A stretch of DNA of 64,000 nucleotides from JBMNCQ01 sp049366715 (GTDB taxonomy: Bacteria; Bacillota; Peptococcia; Peptococcales; BICA1-8). Numbering within the stretch: position 1 is the first letter of the stretch; each line of letters begins with the position of its first letter. Both the position numbers and the translations under genes were made by a program. This document shows positions 7,167 through 15,626 of the stretch, one piece after another. The notes beneath the pieces are model-generated. The model was not told where the DNA came from. It saw only the letters and a program-made list of their open reading frames with translations, and ran no database searches. The DNA lies in assembly GCA_049366715.1 (NCBI GenBank), contig JBMNCQ010000083.1, positions 62,001-126,000 of the forward strand, read 5' to 3'.

Positions 7167-8531
7167 ATGAATTTACAAACGCAGCCGGTTCAAAAACAAG
7201 GAGGTGTGATGGTTCGTCTAGGCTCAATTTTTTCGGACATAGCCCAAAAATTATTACCCGATGCCCTGGTATTTGCCGTAGGTTTAAGTGTGATTGTTTT
7301 TTTAGGTGGCTTGCTTTTAACGAAGAGTTCTTTTCTGGACATGATGGTTTATTGGGGCAACGGCATCTGGAATTTATTGGAATTCGCCATGCAGGTTTCT
7401 TTAACTTTGGTCTTGAGTCATATCCTGGCTAATACCCGTACGGTTGCCCGCCTTTTAAACAAAGCGGCCAGTATCCCCAAAACTCCGGTAACTGCCGTAA
7501 TGCTGGCCAGTGTCGTAACCATGATTAGTTCGCTGCTTTCCTGGGGTTTTGGTTTGATTATGGGAGCCATTTATGCCCGGGCAGTTGCCAGGAAAATAGA
7601 CGGCATTGACTATCCTATGCTGGTCGCAGGCTCTTACAGTGGTTTTATGGTCTGGCATGCCGGATTAAGCGGGACAATTCCTTTAACCTTAGCTACCCCC
7701 GGCAGTTGGACGGAGCCGATTATTAACGGTCTTATCCCGGTAACGGAAACAATGTTATCACCATTGAATATTTTTTTAACGGTATTTTTCTTAGTTACTA
7801 TCCCTTTGGTAGTTAGAACGATGGTTCCGCCTCAGGGGCAAGCCCGTCAAGTGGACCCCGAGCTTTTAGTGGAACAGGATATTGTGATAAAAAAACCGGA
7901 AAATCCCACTCCGGCAGAAAAATGGGAGCACAGCCGTATTGTCAGTACTTTGTTAGGTTTGGTTTTTATTTTTTATCTGATTATCTATTTTGCCAGGAAC
8001 GGAATAATGGGTCTTAATCTAAATATTGTTAATTTATGTTTCTTTGCTTTGGGTCTCTTGCTGGTGCAGTCACCTGTCGAGTATGTAAAACGTACTTCCG
8101 TTGCAGCTGCTAATGCAGGAAACCTTTTAATTCAATTTCCTTTATATGCAGGCATTATGGGGATGATGAGTGATTCCGGATTAGGAGCCATGATTTCTAA
8201 TTTTTTCATAAGCATAGCAACGACTGCTACCCTGCCGAATATTTTGCATCTAAGCAGTTCGATCTTAAACATGTTTATTCCTTCCGGCGGCGGTAAATTT
8301 GCGGTAGAGGCCCCGATTTATCTGCCGGCTGCCCAGTCGCTGGGAGCCAATATTCCTAAAGTAGCTGTGGCCTGTGCCTGGGGTGATGCCCTGACAAATT
8401 TAATTCAGCCTTTCTGGGCCTTGCCTCTGCTGGCTATTGCCAGACTGGGGATCAGGGATATTATGGGTTACTGCGCGGTTGTTACGATCTATGGCTTTAT
8501 TGCAACACAGATAATTTTATTTATTTTTTAG
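7167..8531 (+). CDS. atoE: Short-chain fatty acid transporter (AtoE family)
   Basis: A 454-residue polytopic membrane protein of the AtoE/SCFA transporter family, expected to bring short-chain carboxylates (butyrate, crotonate, hydroxybutyrate or acetoacetate) across the cytoplasmic membrane. About ten hydrophobic segments are visible, e.g. ALVFAVGLSVIVFLGGLLL near the N-terminus. Family-typical stretches include SWGFGLIMGAIYAR, HAGLSGTIPLTLATPG and IPSGGGKFAVEAPIYLPAAQSLG. AAAGGAGGAAAG precedes the ATG. It is the first gene behind the sigma-54 promoter, so import is coupled to the CoA-dependent pathway encoded downstream. The exact substrate is inferred from the neighbours. Confidence 0.88.
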   Translation: MNLQTQPVQKQGGVMVRLGSIFSDIAQKLLPDALVFAVGLSVIVFLGGLLLTKSSFLDMMVYWGNGIWNLLEFAMQVSLTLVLSHILANTRTVARLLNKAASIPKTPVTAVMLASVVTMISSLLSWGFGLIMGAIYARAVARKIDGIDYPMLVAGSYSGFMVWHAGLSGTIPLTLATPGSWTEPIINGLIPVTETMLSPLNIFLTVFFLVTIPLVVRTMVPPQGQARQVDPELLVEQDIVIKKPENPTPAEKWEHSRIVSTLLGLVFIFYLIIYFARNGIMGLNLNIVNLCFFALGLLLVQSPVEYVKRTSVAAANAGNLLIQFPLYAGIMGMMSDSGLGAMISNFFISIATTATLPNILHLSSSILNMFIPSGGGKFAVEAPIYLPAAQSLGANIPKVAVACAWGDALTNLIQPFWALPLLAIARLGIRDIMGYCAVVTIYGFIATQIILFIF

Positions 8532-8575
8532 CAGTAAATATTTTTTATATTATTATGAACAAAGGGGGCTAAAGG

Positions 8576-9781
8576 GTGAATTTAAATGAAGTAGTGATTG
8601 TTGGGGCCTGCCGGACTCCTATCGCTAAGTTTATGGGTGCCTTAAAGGATGTTACGGCCCGGGACCTGGCTATTACGGCAGGCCGGGAGGCCATTACCCG
8701 GGCGGGGATTCCGCCGGAAATGATCGATGAGATTTGTATGGGGCAGCTTTATACCGCCCTGCAGGGTTCTCTGCCTGCCCGCCAGGTCGGTATGAGGATT
8801 GGCCTGCCGGTGCGAAGCGGCGCGGTGAATGTTAACCAAAACTGTACCTCAAGTATGCGTGCCCTGGAGATTGCCTGTCACAATATCATGCTGGGTAAAA
8901 CTGAAATCGGACTCGTTGTCGGGGTGGAGAGTATGACGAATGCACCTTATCTCCTGCCTAAAGCCAGAATGGGTTACAGAATGAATGCGGGTACTATCGA
9001 AGATTCCATGATTCATGACGGTCTCAATGATGAGTTAGTGCCGGGACATATGGGAATTACGGCCGAAAATGTTGCGGAGAAATACCATATTACCAGGGAG
9101 GAATGTGATGAGTTAGCCCTTCTGAGTCACAGCCGGGCGGCAGAAGCTATTGCAGCAGGCCGGTTTAAAGACGAGATCGTTCCGGTAGAAATAAAAGGAA
9201 GAAAAGGAAGTGTAACTTTTGCTACTGATGAGCATCCCATCAGAGATGCCGATAGAGAGACGATGAGCAAATTAAAGCCTGTCTTTAAAAAGGACGGTGT
9301 TGTTACGGCTGCCAATGCGTCAGGGATCAACGATGGTGCCGCCGCAGTAATCGTAATGTCCAAAAAGAAAGCCCGGGAATTAGGACTTAAGCCCTTACTG
9401 AAATTAGTTAATATTTGTGGTGAGGGAATTGATCCTAAAGTTATGGGTCTGGGGCCCGCAGTTGCTATTCCCAAATGCTTGCAAGAGGCCGGACTGGATT
9501 TTCGGGATATTGAGTACTGGGAAATCAATGAAGCCTTTGCAGCTCAGTGGCTGGGTGTAGGCAGAATGCTAAAAGAGGAGTTTAATCTGCAGCTTGATCC
9601 GGCTAAAGTAAATCATAACGGTTCGGGAATTTCCCTGGGTCACCCGGTAGGATGTACGGGACTGAGAATCATCGTAACGCTCTGTTATGAAATGCAAAGG
9701 CTGGATGCAGTTTTAGGCGGAGCATCTTTGTGTGTAGGTGGTGGTCCGGCAATGGCTTCATTATGGACCAGAGATATTTAA
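8576..9781 (+). CDS. Thiolase (acetyl-CoA C-acetyltransferase)
   Basis: A 401-residue biosynthetic/degradative thiolase. The nucleophile is Cys90 in NQNCTSSMRALEIA. The active-site motifs NEAFAAQW, GSGISLGHPVGCTG and the terminal CVGGGPAMASLW are intact. The GTG start is set by AAAGGGGG eight bases upstream; no ATG alternative fits. In this operon it would split acetoacetyl-CoA, made by the hydroxyacyl-CoA dehydrogenase, into two acetyl-CoA. The gap from the transporter is 44 bases and to the dehydratase 27. Confidence 0.93.
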   Translation: MNLNEVVIVGACRTPIAKFMGALKDVTARDLAITAGREAITRAGIPPEMIDEICMGQLYTALQGSLPARQVGMRIGLPVRSGAVNVNQNCTSSMRALEIACHNIMLGKTEIGLVVGVESMTNAPYLLPKARMGYRMNAGTIEDSMIHDGLNDELVPGHMGITAENVAEKYHITREECDELALLSHSRAAEAIAAGRFKDEIVPVEIKGRKGSVTFATDEHPIRDADRETMSKLKPVFKKDGVVTAANASGINDGAAAVIVMSKKKARELGLKPLLKLVNICGEGIDPKVMGLGPAVAIPKCLQEAGLDFRDIEYWEINEAFAAQWLGVGRMLKEEFNLQLDPAKVNHNGSGISLGHPVGCTGLRIIVTLCYEMQRLDAVLGGASLCVGGGPAMASLWTRDI

Positions 9782-9808
9782 GTGAAATGATTAAAGGAGG
9801 TATATTAG

Positions 9809-11287
9809 ATGCCGTTAATGACAGGAACACAGTATGTGGAAAGCTTAAAAAAACTTACTCCCCGGGTTTATTTTGAAGGGGAAGAAATCCAATCGGTGGT
9901 AGGGCATCCCCTGCTGCAGCCGCATATTAACTCAGCTGCTTTAACTTATGACGCAGCACATGATCCGGCTTATGAAGATTTAGCTACCGCTGTTTCCCAT
10001 CTTACGGGAAAAAAAATAAACAGATTTACCCATATTCATCAGAGTCAGGAAGAATTAGTGAAAAAGGTTAAGCTGCTGCGGCTTATTGCCCAGCAAACAG
10101 GCTCCTGTTTTCAACGCTGTGTGGGTTTCGACGCCTTAAATGCGATATATTCCACTACCTACGATATGGATAAAAAATTAAATACGGATTATCATCAGCG
10201 TTTTATTAAGTATTTGACCTCAGTTCAGGAAAAAGATATTATGCTGGCCGGTGCCATGACCGATCCCAAAGGGGACCGGGGCTTAAATCCTTCCAAACAG
10301 GCCGATCCGGATCTTTATGTACACATTGTGGAAAAGAACGAGCAGGGAATCGTCATTCGCGGGGCTAAAGCTCATATGACCGGAATGGTAAATTCCCATG
10401 AAATGTTAATCATGCCTACTTCCGCTTTAGCTGCGGAGGATCAAGATTATGCAGTATCTTGTGCCGTTCCTGTTGATGCCCCGGGAGTTATTCATATTTT
10501 CGGCCGCCAGACCAATGATAAACGTAAATTTGACCAGATGGACCAGGGCAATGCGGAATACGGAATTGTGGGCGGCGAATGTCTCACAGTATTGGAGAAT
10601 GTTTTTGTTCCTTGGGATAAAGTATTCATGTGCGGTGAGTATGAATTTGCCGGGTCTCTGGTGGAGAGATTTGCGACTCTCCATCGCCAGAATTACGGGG
10701 GGTGCAAAGGCGGGGTAAGTGATGTTGTGACCGGCGCCGCCGCCGCAATCGCAGAATACAATGGAGCCGGCAAAGCCTCCCATATCAGAGATAAACTGGT
10801 GGAAATGATGCATTTGACAGAAACCCTTTATTGTTGTTCCATAGCCTGTTCTTCAGAAGGAGTTAAGCTTCCCTCGGGTGCTTACTATCCCAGTTCTCTC
10901 TTAGGTAATGTCGTAAAACAAAATGTCACGAGATATATTTATGAAATTGACCGCTTATGCCAGGATATCGCCGGGGGATTTATTGCTACCCTGCCTTCGG
11001 AAAAAGACTTTAATCATCCGGATTTAGGCCAATACGTTCGCAAATATTTTGTCGGCAAAGCCGGTTATTCTGCCGAGGACCGGTACCGGATGGCCAGGCT
11101 TATCGAAAATATGACCGGAGGAACTGCTCTAGTCGAAAGCATGCACGGTGCAGGGTCACCTCAAGCCCAGCGGGTTATGTTACTGCGGATGGGGAATTTG
11201 CCGCACAAAGTTAAATTAGCCCAGAAGCTGGCCGGGATAAATACCGGTACAGCGGAAAAAGAGGCGGCGGCAGGCCGGGAAAAGTAA
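9809..11287 (+). CDS. abfD: 4-hydroxybutyryl-CoA dehydratase / vinylacetyl-CoA delta-isomerase
   Basis: A 492-residue [4Fe-4S] and FAD enzyme that dehydrates 4-hydroxybutyryl-CoA to crotonyl-CoA by a ketyl-radical mechanism and isomerises vinylacetyl-CoA. All cluster ligands known from the Clostridium aminobutyricum enzyme (Cys99, Cys103, His292, Cys299) have counterparts: Cys100 and Cys104 in GSCFQRCVGFDAL, His292 and Cys299 in LHRQNYGGCKGG. Length matches the family (about 490). AAAGGAGGTA precedes the ATG. The 4Fe-4S/flavin centre is oxygen-sensitive, which supports an anaerobic host. With the crotonase, dehydrogenase and thiolase it makes a complete 4-hydroxybutyrate-to-acetyl-CoA route. 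Confidence 0.93.
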   Translation: MPLMTGTQYVESLKKLTPRVYFEGEEIQSVVGHPLLQPHINSAALTYDAAHDPAYEDLATAVSHLTGKKINRFTHIHQSQEELVKKVKLLRLIAQQTGSCFQRCVGFDALNAIYSTTYDMDKKLNTDYHQRFIKYLTSVQEKDIMLAGAMTDPKGDRGLNPSKQADPDLYVHIVEKNEQGIVIRGAKAHMTGMVNSHEMLIMPTSALAAEDQDYAVSCAVPVDAPGVIHIFGRQTNDKRKFDQMDQGNAEYGIVGGECLTVLENVFVPWDKVFMCGEYEFAGSLVERFATLHRQNYGGCKGGVSDVVTGAAAAIAEYNGAGKASHIRDKLVEMMHLTETLYCCSIACSSEGVKLPSGAYYPSSLLGNVVKQNVTRYIYEIDRLCQDIAGGFIATLPSEKDFNHPDLGQYVRKYFVGKAGYSAEDRYRMARLIENMTGGTALVESMHGAGSPQAQRVMLLRMGNLPHKVKLAQKLAGINTGTAEKEAAAGREK

Positions 11288-11306
11288 AGAGGTAAGGACC
11301 TTTATT

Positions 11307-11612
11307 ATGGATGCAAAATTTACCATAGGTTATAAATTTTGTGGCAACTGTAATCCTTATCTCGATACCCCGGGGCTTTTCCGGGATTTAAAAAAAGAGC
11401 TCAGGGAAGAAATAGAATTCGTTTACTGGGAAAATGCAGTTTTTGATATGCTGCTGATCTTCAGCGGATGCCCTGTCGATTGTGCACAACGCCCGGAATT
11501 TTCCGGTCCGACCGTAGTAGTGGCCGGCAGTACTTTAAATTATATTCCCTTAGCAGTAAAGGATTTAAAGCGTGCCTTGCTTCAAGAGATAAAAAAAATA
11601 GCAGCCCTTTAA
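11307..11612 (+). CDS. Small four-cysteine protein of unknown function
   Basis: A 101-residue protein with two Cys pairs, KFCGNCNP (Cys12, Cys15) and SGCPVDCAQRP (Cys55, Cys59), which could together hold a metal ion or iron-sulfur cluster. No signal peptide or membrane segment is visible. It sits 19 bases after the dehydratase gene, with AGAGGTAAGGA as ribosome binding site, and is followed by a strong hairpin. I do not recognise the family. Position suggests a maturation, electron-transfer or regulatory role for the radical dehydratase, but nothing in the sequence proves it. Confidence 0.75.
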   Translation: MDAKFTIGYKFCGNCNPYLDTPGLFRDLKKELREEIEFVYWENAVFDMLLIFSGCPVDCAQRPEFSGPTVVVAGSTLNYIPLAVKDLKRALLQEIKKIAAL

Positions 11613-11644
11613 CGGGCAGCGCAGCTAAGATATACCGGCAACAG

Positions 11645-11669
11645 CCTCCCGGCTGCAGCAGCCGGGAGG
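11645..11669 (+). other. Strong intra-operon hairpin
   Basis: CCTCCCGGCTG, CAG loop, CAGCCGGGAGG: a perfect 11-bp GC-rich stem. The following bases (TATTTCTAAAAATA) are only weakly T-rich, so it is likelier an mRNA-stabilising or partial-termination element separating the first four genes from hbd than a full terminator. Confidence 0.7.
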
Positions 11670-11703
11670 TATTTCTAAAAATACCGAAAGGGGTAAAAAG
11701 CGA

Positions 11704-12546
11704 GTGAAAAATATATTAGTTATCGGGGCCGGAACAATGGGCAGCGGGATAGCGCAAGTTGCTGCCCAGGCCGGTTATCATGTTTTCCTAAATGATGTTA
11801 ATGATGCTTATGTGCAAAAGGGAATTGCAAAAATTGAGAAGAATTTAAGTAAATTAGTCTCTAAAGGCAGGCTGGAAGAAGCAGGTAAAAATGCTGTGCT
11901 GAGTAAAATTACTCCGTTGACTGAGATCGCAGAAGCCCGGAATGTGGAACTGGTTATTGAGGCGGTAATTGAAAATATGGAACTTAAGAAAGAACTCCTT
12001 AAGAAAATTGCGGGAATTCTTTCTCCTGAAACGATTTTTGCTTCTAATACTTCTGCCTTAAGTATAACCGAATTGGCGGCGGAATGGCCGAATCCGGAAA
12101 GGTTTATTGGTATGCACTTCTTTAACCCTGTTCCGGTTATGAAATTAGTAGAAATAATTAAAGGGGCCCAGACTTCTGATGAGACTTTTGGTAAAGCTAG
12201 AGAATTTGTGGAAAAGATAGGCAAGACCGGTGTGGCTGCCACTGAAGCTCCGGGGTTTATTGTTAACCGGATGCTGGTACCGTTGATTAATGAAGGAGTA
12301 TTTATCCTGGCGGAAGGGACCGCCAGCCCGGAAGATATTGATACGGCTATGAAATTAGGGGCGAATCATCCCATTGGCCCCCTGGCTCTGGCAGATATGA
12401 TCGGTCTGGATGTGTGCCTGGCCGTAATGGAAACCTTGTACGAGGAATTTGCTGATTCTAAATACCGTCCCTGCCCATTGTTGCGGAAGATGGTCAAAGC
12501 AGGTTATTTGGGATGTAAGACAGGGAGAGGCTTCTTTTCATATTAA
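11704..12546 (+). CDS. hbd: 3-hydroxybutyryl-CoA dehydrogenase
   Basis: A 280-residue NAD(P)-dependent L-3-hydroxyacyl-CoA dehydrogenase. The N-terminal Rossmann motif is VIGAGTMGSGIAQVAAQAG. The catalytic region reads FASNTSALSITELA then GMHFFNPVPVMKLVEII, with His in HFFNP and Asn in the NPV step. The C-terminal dimerisation domain contains GFIVNRMLVPLINE and ends LGCKTGRGFFSY, as in clostridial Hbd (about 282 residues). GTG start; GAAAGGGGT is the ribosome binding site. It oxidises 3-hydroxybutyryl-CoA to acetoacetyl-CoA between the crotonase and the thiolase of the same operon. Confidence 0.93.
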   Translation: MKNILVIGAGTMGSGIAQVAAQAGYHVFLNDVNDAYVQKGIAKIEKNLSKLVSKGRLEEAGKNAVLSKITPLTEIAEARNVELVIEAVIENMELKKELLKKIAGILSPETIFASNTSALSITELAAEWPNPERFIGMHFFNPVPVMKLVEIIKGAQTSDETFGKAREFVEKIGKTGVAATEAPGFIVNRMLVPLINEGVFILAEGTASPEDIDTAMKLGANHPIGPLALADMIGLDVCLAVMETLYEEFADSKYRPCPLLRKMVKAGYLGCKTGRGFFSY

Positions 12547-12563
12547 GAAAGGTGGAGAAGTAA

Positions 12564-13337
12564 ATGGAGTTTATTATTTATGAAAAAAATGGTCCGGTAG
12601 GCTGGATCACCATTAATAGACCCCGGCAGTTAAATGCTTTAAATAAACAGGTTTTACAAGAATTAAATGAAACCCTCGGCACAGTTGAGAATGACCCGGA
12701 AATTTTAGCAATAATTATCACCGGTTCCGGGGAAAAGGCCTTCGTGGCGGGGGCAGATATTGCTGCCATGCAGAAGATGTCCGTCCAGGAAGCGGAAGAT
12801 TTTGCCAAATTAGGTCAAGGAATATTCACCAGGATTGAATTAATGAAAAAAGCCAGCATTGCTGCTGTAGAGGGTTTTGCTTTAGGCGGCGGTTGTGAAC
12901 TCGCTTTAGCCTGTGATATACGAATATGCAGTGAGAAAGCTAAGTTTGGGCAGCCTGAAATAAGCTTGGGGATTATCCCCGGGTTTGGGGGAACCCAAAG
13001 ACTAACCAGGCTTATCGGGAGGTCACAAGCCATGAGTTTGATTTTGACCGGAAATATTATTGATGCCGGCGAAGCATTACGGATAGGTTTAGTAGACCGA
13101 GTTGTTACAGCAGACCAGCTTTGGCCTACAGCTACGGCATTAGCCAAAAAAATCTCCGGTCTGGCCCCCTTTGCTGTCCGGCAGATAAAAGCAGCCGTAA
13201 ATTATTCAGCCGGATATGTTTTGGAAGGCTATGCTTATGAAGCATCTTTATTCGCCAATTGTTTTGCTACTGTTGACCAGCAAGAGGGGATGGCAGCTTT
13301 TCTGGAAAAAAGGAAGCCCGTTTTTAAAGGAGTTTAA
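12564..13337 (+). CDS. Enoyl-CoA hydratase (crotonase)
   Basis: A 257-residue crotonase. The oxyanion-hole segments AFVAGADIAAM and GFALGGGCELALACDIR are clear. Both catalytic glutamates of hydratases are present, Glu112 (GGCELA) and Glu132 (FGQPEISLGIIPGFGGTQRL), so hydration of crotonyl-CoA to 3-hydroxybutyryl-CoA is well supported. It starts 17 bases after hbd with AAGGTGGAG as ribosome binding site. Confidence 0.93.
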   Translation: MEFIIYEKNGPVGWITINRPRQLNALNKQVLQELNETLGTVENDPEILAIIITGSGEKAFVAGADIAAMQKMSVQEAEDFAKLGQGIFTRIELMKKASIAAVEGFALGGGCELALACDIRICSEKAKFGQPEISLGIIPGFGGTQRLTRLIGRSQAMSLILTGNIIDAGEALRIGLVDRVVTADQLWPTATALAKKISGLAPFAVRQIKAAVNYSAGYVLEGYAYEASLFANCFATVDQQEGMAAFLEKRKPVFKGV

Positions 13338-13378
13338 AAAATCTTTATTTATGATCAAGTAGCTAATGGGGAGATACA

Positions 13379-13912
13379 ATGAGAACCGCTATCTATCCGG
13401 GAACCTTTAATCCGATCACGAACGGACATCTGGATATACTTTACCGTGCCATGGTTCTATTTGATAAGGTAATTATCGCTGTAGCACAGGATCATTACCA
13501 AAATACATTGTTTACTTTAGAAGAAAGATTAGGATTTATCCAGGAGGAGACGAAAAACATCCCTAATGTTGAAGCACAGTTTTTTTCCGGTTTGCTGGTC
13601 GATATTATTGAGGAGCATGATGCGTGTGCCATTATCAGGGGTCTGGGAACAGTTGCGGATTTTGAGTATGAATTTCAATTAGCCTCCCTAAACAGAAAAC
13701 TAGTTCCTCAGGTAGAAACTATTTTTTTTATGACGTCGATTAATTATTCCTTTTTAAGCTCAAATATTGTGAATAACATTGCGGCTTTAAAGGGCTGCAT
13801 AAAAGGTTTGGTACCTTTAGCGGTCGAAAATGCACTGAACCAAAAGTTCAGTGAGCAAATAAATCCAGTTAGAGAAAGAAGGAAGAAAAATAATGAAAAC
13901 ACCGGTATTTGA
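13379..13912 (+). CDS. CoaD-like (phosphopantetheine adenylyltransferase family) protein with altered active site
   Basis: A 177-residue nucleotidyltransferase that aligns end to end with CoaD, keeping YPGTFNPITNGH (His17 of the T/HxGH motif) and ADFEYEFQLA. Several residues conserved in true CoaD are changed. The Lys of the KKPMF segment (E. coli Lys42) is Gln41. The Arg of IRGLR (Arg91) is Gly (IRGLGTVADF). The SSSLVKEVA helix reads SSNIVNNIA, and the Asp of GTFDP is Asn. Length exceeds the usual ~160 by a basic tail. Housekeeping CoaD normally neighbours rsmD, not beta-oxidation genes. A specialised adenylyltransferase, CoA-ester-related regulator or inactive paralogue are all possible. 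Its end overlaps the next start by 20 bases. Confidence 0.75.
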   Translation: MRTAIYPGTFNPITNGHLDILYRAMVLFDKVIIAVAQDHYQNTLFTLEERLGFIQEETKNIPNVEAQFFSGLLVDIIEEHDACAIIRGLGTVADFEYEFQLASLNRKLVPQVETIFFMTSINYSFLSSNIVNNIAALKGCIKGLVPLAVENALNQKFSEQINPVRERRKKNNENTGI

Positions 13913-14657
13913 TTTAAGCAATAAGGTTGCTATTGTAACGGGAGCTACGAAAGGACTGGGCTATGGAATGGCCCTAGGTCTGGCCCAGGCAGGGGCTGAT
14001 GTTGTAGTGGTAAGCAGGACTCCGGCTGATTGCCGGAAAGTAGCTGCAGAAATTGCAGACTTGGGGCGGGATCCCCTGGCTCTGCCGACGGATGTGTCCA
14101 AACCGGAAAGCATAGAAAATTTAGTCAACAGTACTTTAGAGAAATACGGGAAGATTGATATTCTGGTTAATAATGCGGGAACCGCCGTGACTCAAAAGGC
14201 CGAAGACTTGACGGAAGAAGACTGGGACCGTGTTGTGGATACAAATTTAAAAGGGGTTTTTTTGCTGGCTCAAGCCGTAGGGAAAGAAATGATCAAACAA
14301 AATCGGGGTAAAATTATCAATATTGCTTCTATATTCGGTTTGGTCGGAGATAAATCGGTATTGCCATACCTGGCCAGTAAAGGGGGGGTATTACAATTAA
14401 CGCGGGGGTTGGCCTTGGAATGGGCCCGCTATAATATTCAGGTAAATGCCGTCGCTCCCGGCTATGTGATGACTCCGATGAATGAAAAGGAACTGCGGGA
14501 TGAGAAGGTATATAATTATATTACCAAAAAAATTCCGATGCGCAGATTGGGGGAAATTGGTGATATAGCAGGGGCCGTTATCTACCTGGCATCCGATGCG
14601 GCCAATTATGTTACCGGTTCTACCATTGCAGTTGACGGAGGATGGTTAGCTCAATAA
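13893..14657 (+). CDS. SDR-family oxidoreductase
   Basis: A 254-residue classical short-chain dehydrogenase/reductase. The cofactor motif is VTGATKGLGYG, followed by NNAGT and the catalytic Ser (INIASIFG), Tyr and Lys (PYLASKGG). The C-terminus VTGSTIAVDGGWLAQ is typical. It overlaps the CoaD-like gene, so translation is probably coupled. Possible substrates from context are a 3-hydroxyacid (as in the SDR D-3-hydroxybutyrate dehydrogenases) or another hydroxy- or oxo-acid feeding the CoA-transferase. FabG-type 3-oxoacyl reductase activity cannot be excluded. No sequence feature fixes the substrate. Confidence 0.88.
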   Translation: MKTPVFDLSNKVAIVTGATKGLGYGMALGLAQAGADVVVVSRTPADCRKVAAEIADLGRDPLALPTDVSKPESIENLVNSTLEKYGKIDILVNNAGTAVTQKAEDLTEEDWDRVVDTNLKGVFLLAQAVGKEMIKQNRGKIINIASIFGLVGDKSVLPYLASKGGVLQLTRGLALEWARYNIQVNAVAPGYVMTPMNEKELRDEKVYNYITKKIPMRRLGEIGDIAGAVIYLASDAANYVTGSTIAVDGGWLAQ

Positions 14658-14685
14658 TTAAGGGAAAAAGAGAGGAGGACTAGCT

Positions 14686-15612
14686 ATGACTTACAATACC
14701 AGACAATGTGCAGACAAGAGAACATCCCTGAGAGAAGGAATAAATAGATTTGTTCAGGATGGTTGTTCTTTATCCTTTAGCGGTATGGGCGGGGCTCAGT
14801 GTGTGGCCCATACTTATGAAGTTATCCGTCAGGGGAAAAAAGATTTGACTTTAATTGGCGACAGCCCTTGTGAGTGCGGGGATCTGCTGGTAGGGGCAGG
14901 GTTGATCAAAAAGATGGAAATAGCCTGGTGTTCTTATGCTGTGGCAGGATTAGGCTATAATTTCCGCCGGGCGGTTGAAAATGAAAATCCCCATTCCATT
15001 ATTTTGGAAGAATACTCCAACTATACCATAGGCCTGAGATTTTTAGCGGGGGCGTTAAATGTTCCTTATATCCCGACTAAATCACTGCTGGGTTCGGATT
15101 TATTAAAATATAATCAAAATATTCTCGTAGAAGATGATCCTTACACCGGAGAAAAGGTGGCCCTTGTTCCGGCCGCTAAGCCTGATGTGGCAATTGTTCA
15201 CGTTTCCCGGGCCGATAAGAGAGGGAACGGACAGGTATTCGGCTTTTCTTCCAATGCCGAGAATATAGCCAGAGCAGCTAAGTATACGATTTTAACCTGT
15301 GAAGAATTGGTGTCTACCGATGAAATCAGACGCAATCCCAATTTTACGATAATTCCTGAATACTGTGTGGATGCAGTAATTGAGCTGCCTTATGCCTGCC
15401 ATCCCTGGAATATGCCCTATGCCTACGCTTATGATATGCCTTTCCATTCCGAACAATTGGCCCGCTTTAAAACAAAGGAAGGCTTTGCTGAATGGCTGCA
15501 GGATTGGTGTTTTGCTCTAGAGGACCATAAGGACTACCTGGAGAAAGTTGGTTTTAAGAGGCTGGATGATTTGCGGAGAATCGAAAGAAGGTTCGTTAAA
15601 TTAAATTATTAG
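14686..15612 (+). CDS. CoA-transferase alpha subunit (glutaconate CoA-transferase type)
   Basis: A 308-residue class I CoA-transferase alpha subunit of the GctA kind, with FSGMGGAQCVAHTYEVIR and the typical SLLGSDLLKYN and DVAIVHVSRADKRGNGQVFG segments. AGAGGAGGAC precedes the ATG. Paired with the adjacent beta subunit it would load CoA from a donor such as acetyl-CoA or butyryl-CoA onto the imported acid, giving the substrate of AbfD or crotonase. True glutaconate is less likely because no 2-hydroxyglutaryl or glutaconyl-CoA genes are nearby. Confidence 0.85.
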   Translation: MTYNTRQCADKRTSLREGINRFVQDGCSLSFSGMGGAQCVAHTYEVIRQGKKDLTLIGDSPCECGDLLVGAGLIKKMEIAWCSYAVAGLGYNFRRAVENENPHSIILEEYSNYTIGLRFLAGALNVPYIPTKSLLGSDLLKYNQNILVEDDPYTGEKVALVPAAKPDVAIVHVSRADKRGNGQVFGFSSNAENIARAAKYTILTCEELVSTDEIRRNPNFTIIPEYCVDAVIELPYACHPWNMPYAYAYDMPFHSEQLARFKTKEGFAEWLQDWCFALEDHKDYLEKVGFKRLDDLRRIERRFVKLNY

Positions 15613-15626
15613 CCGGAGGAGGTATT

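Noticed and set aside
7052..7432. Open frame overlapping the sigma-54 promoter and the transporter start
   Set aside because: It covers the promoter and continues out of frame inside atoE, with no ribosome site; a shadow frame.
13379..13912. Calling this gene housekeeping coaD
   Set aside because: The conserved Lys, the second Arg of IRGLR and the KE pair are substituted, and the context is a sigma-54 catabolic operon.
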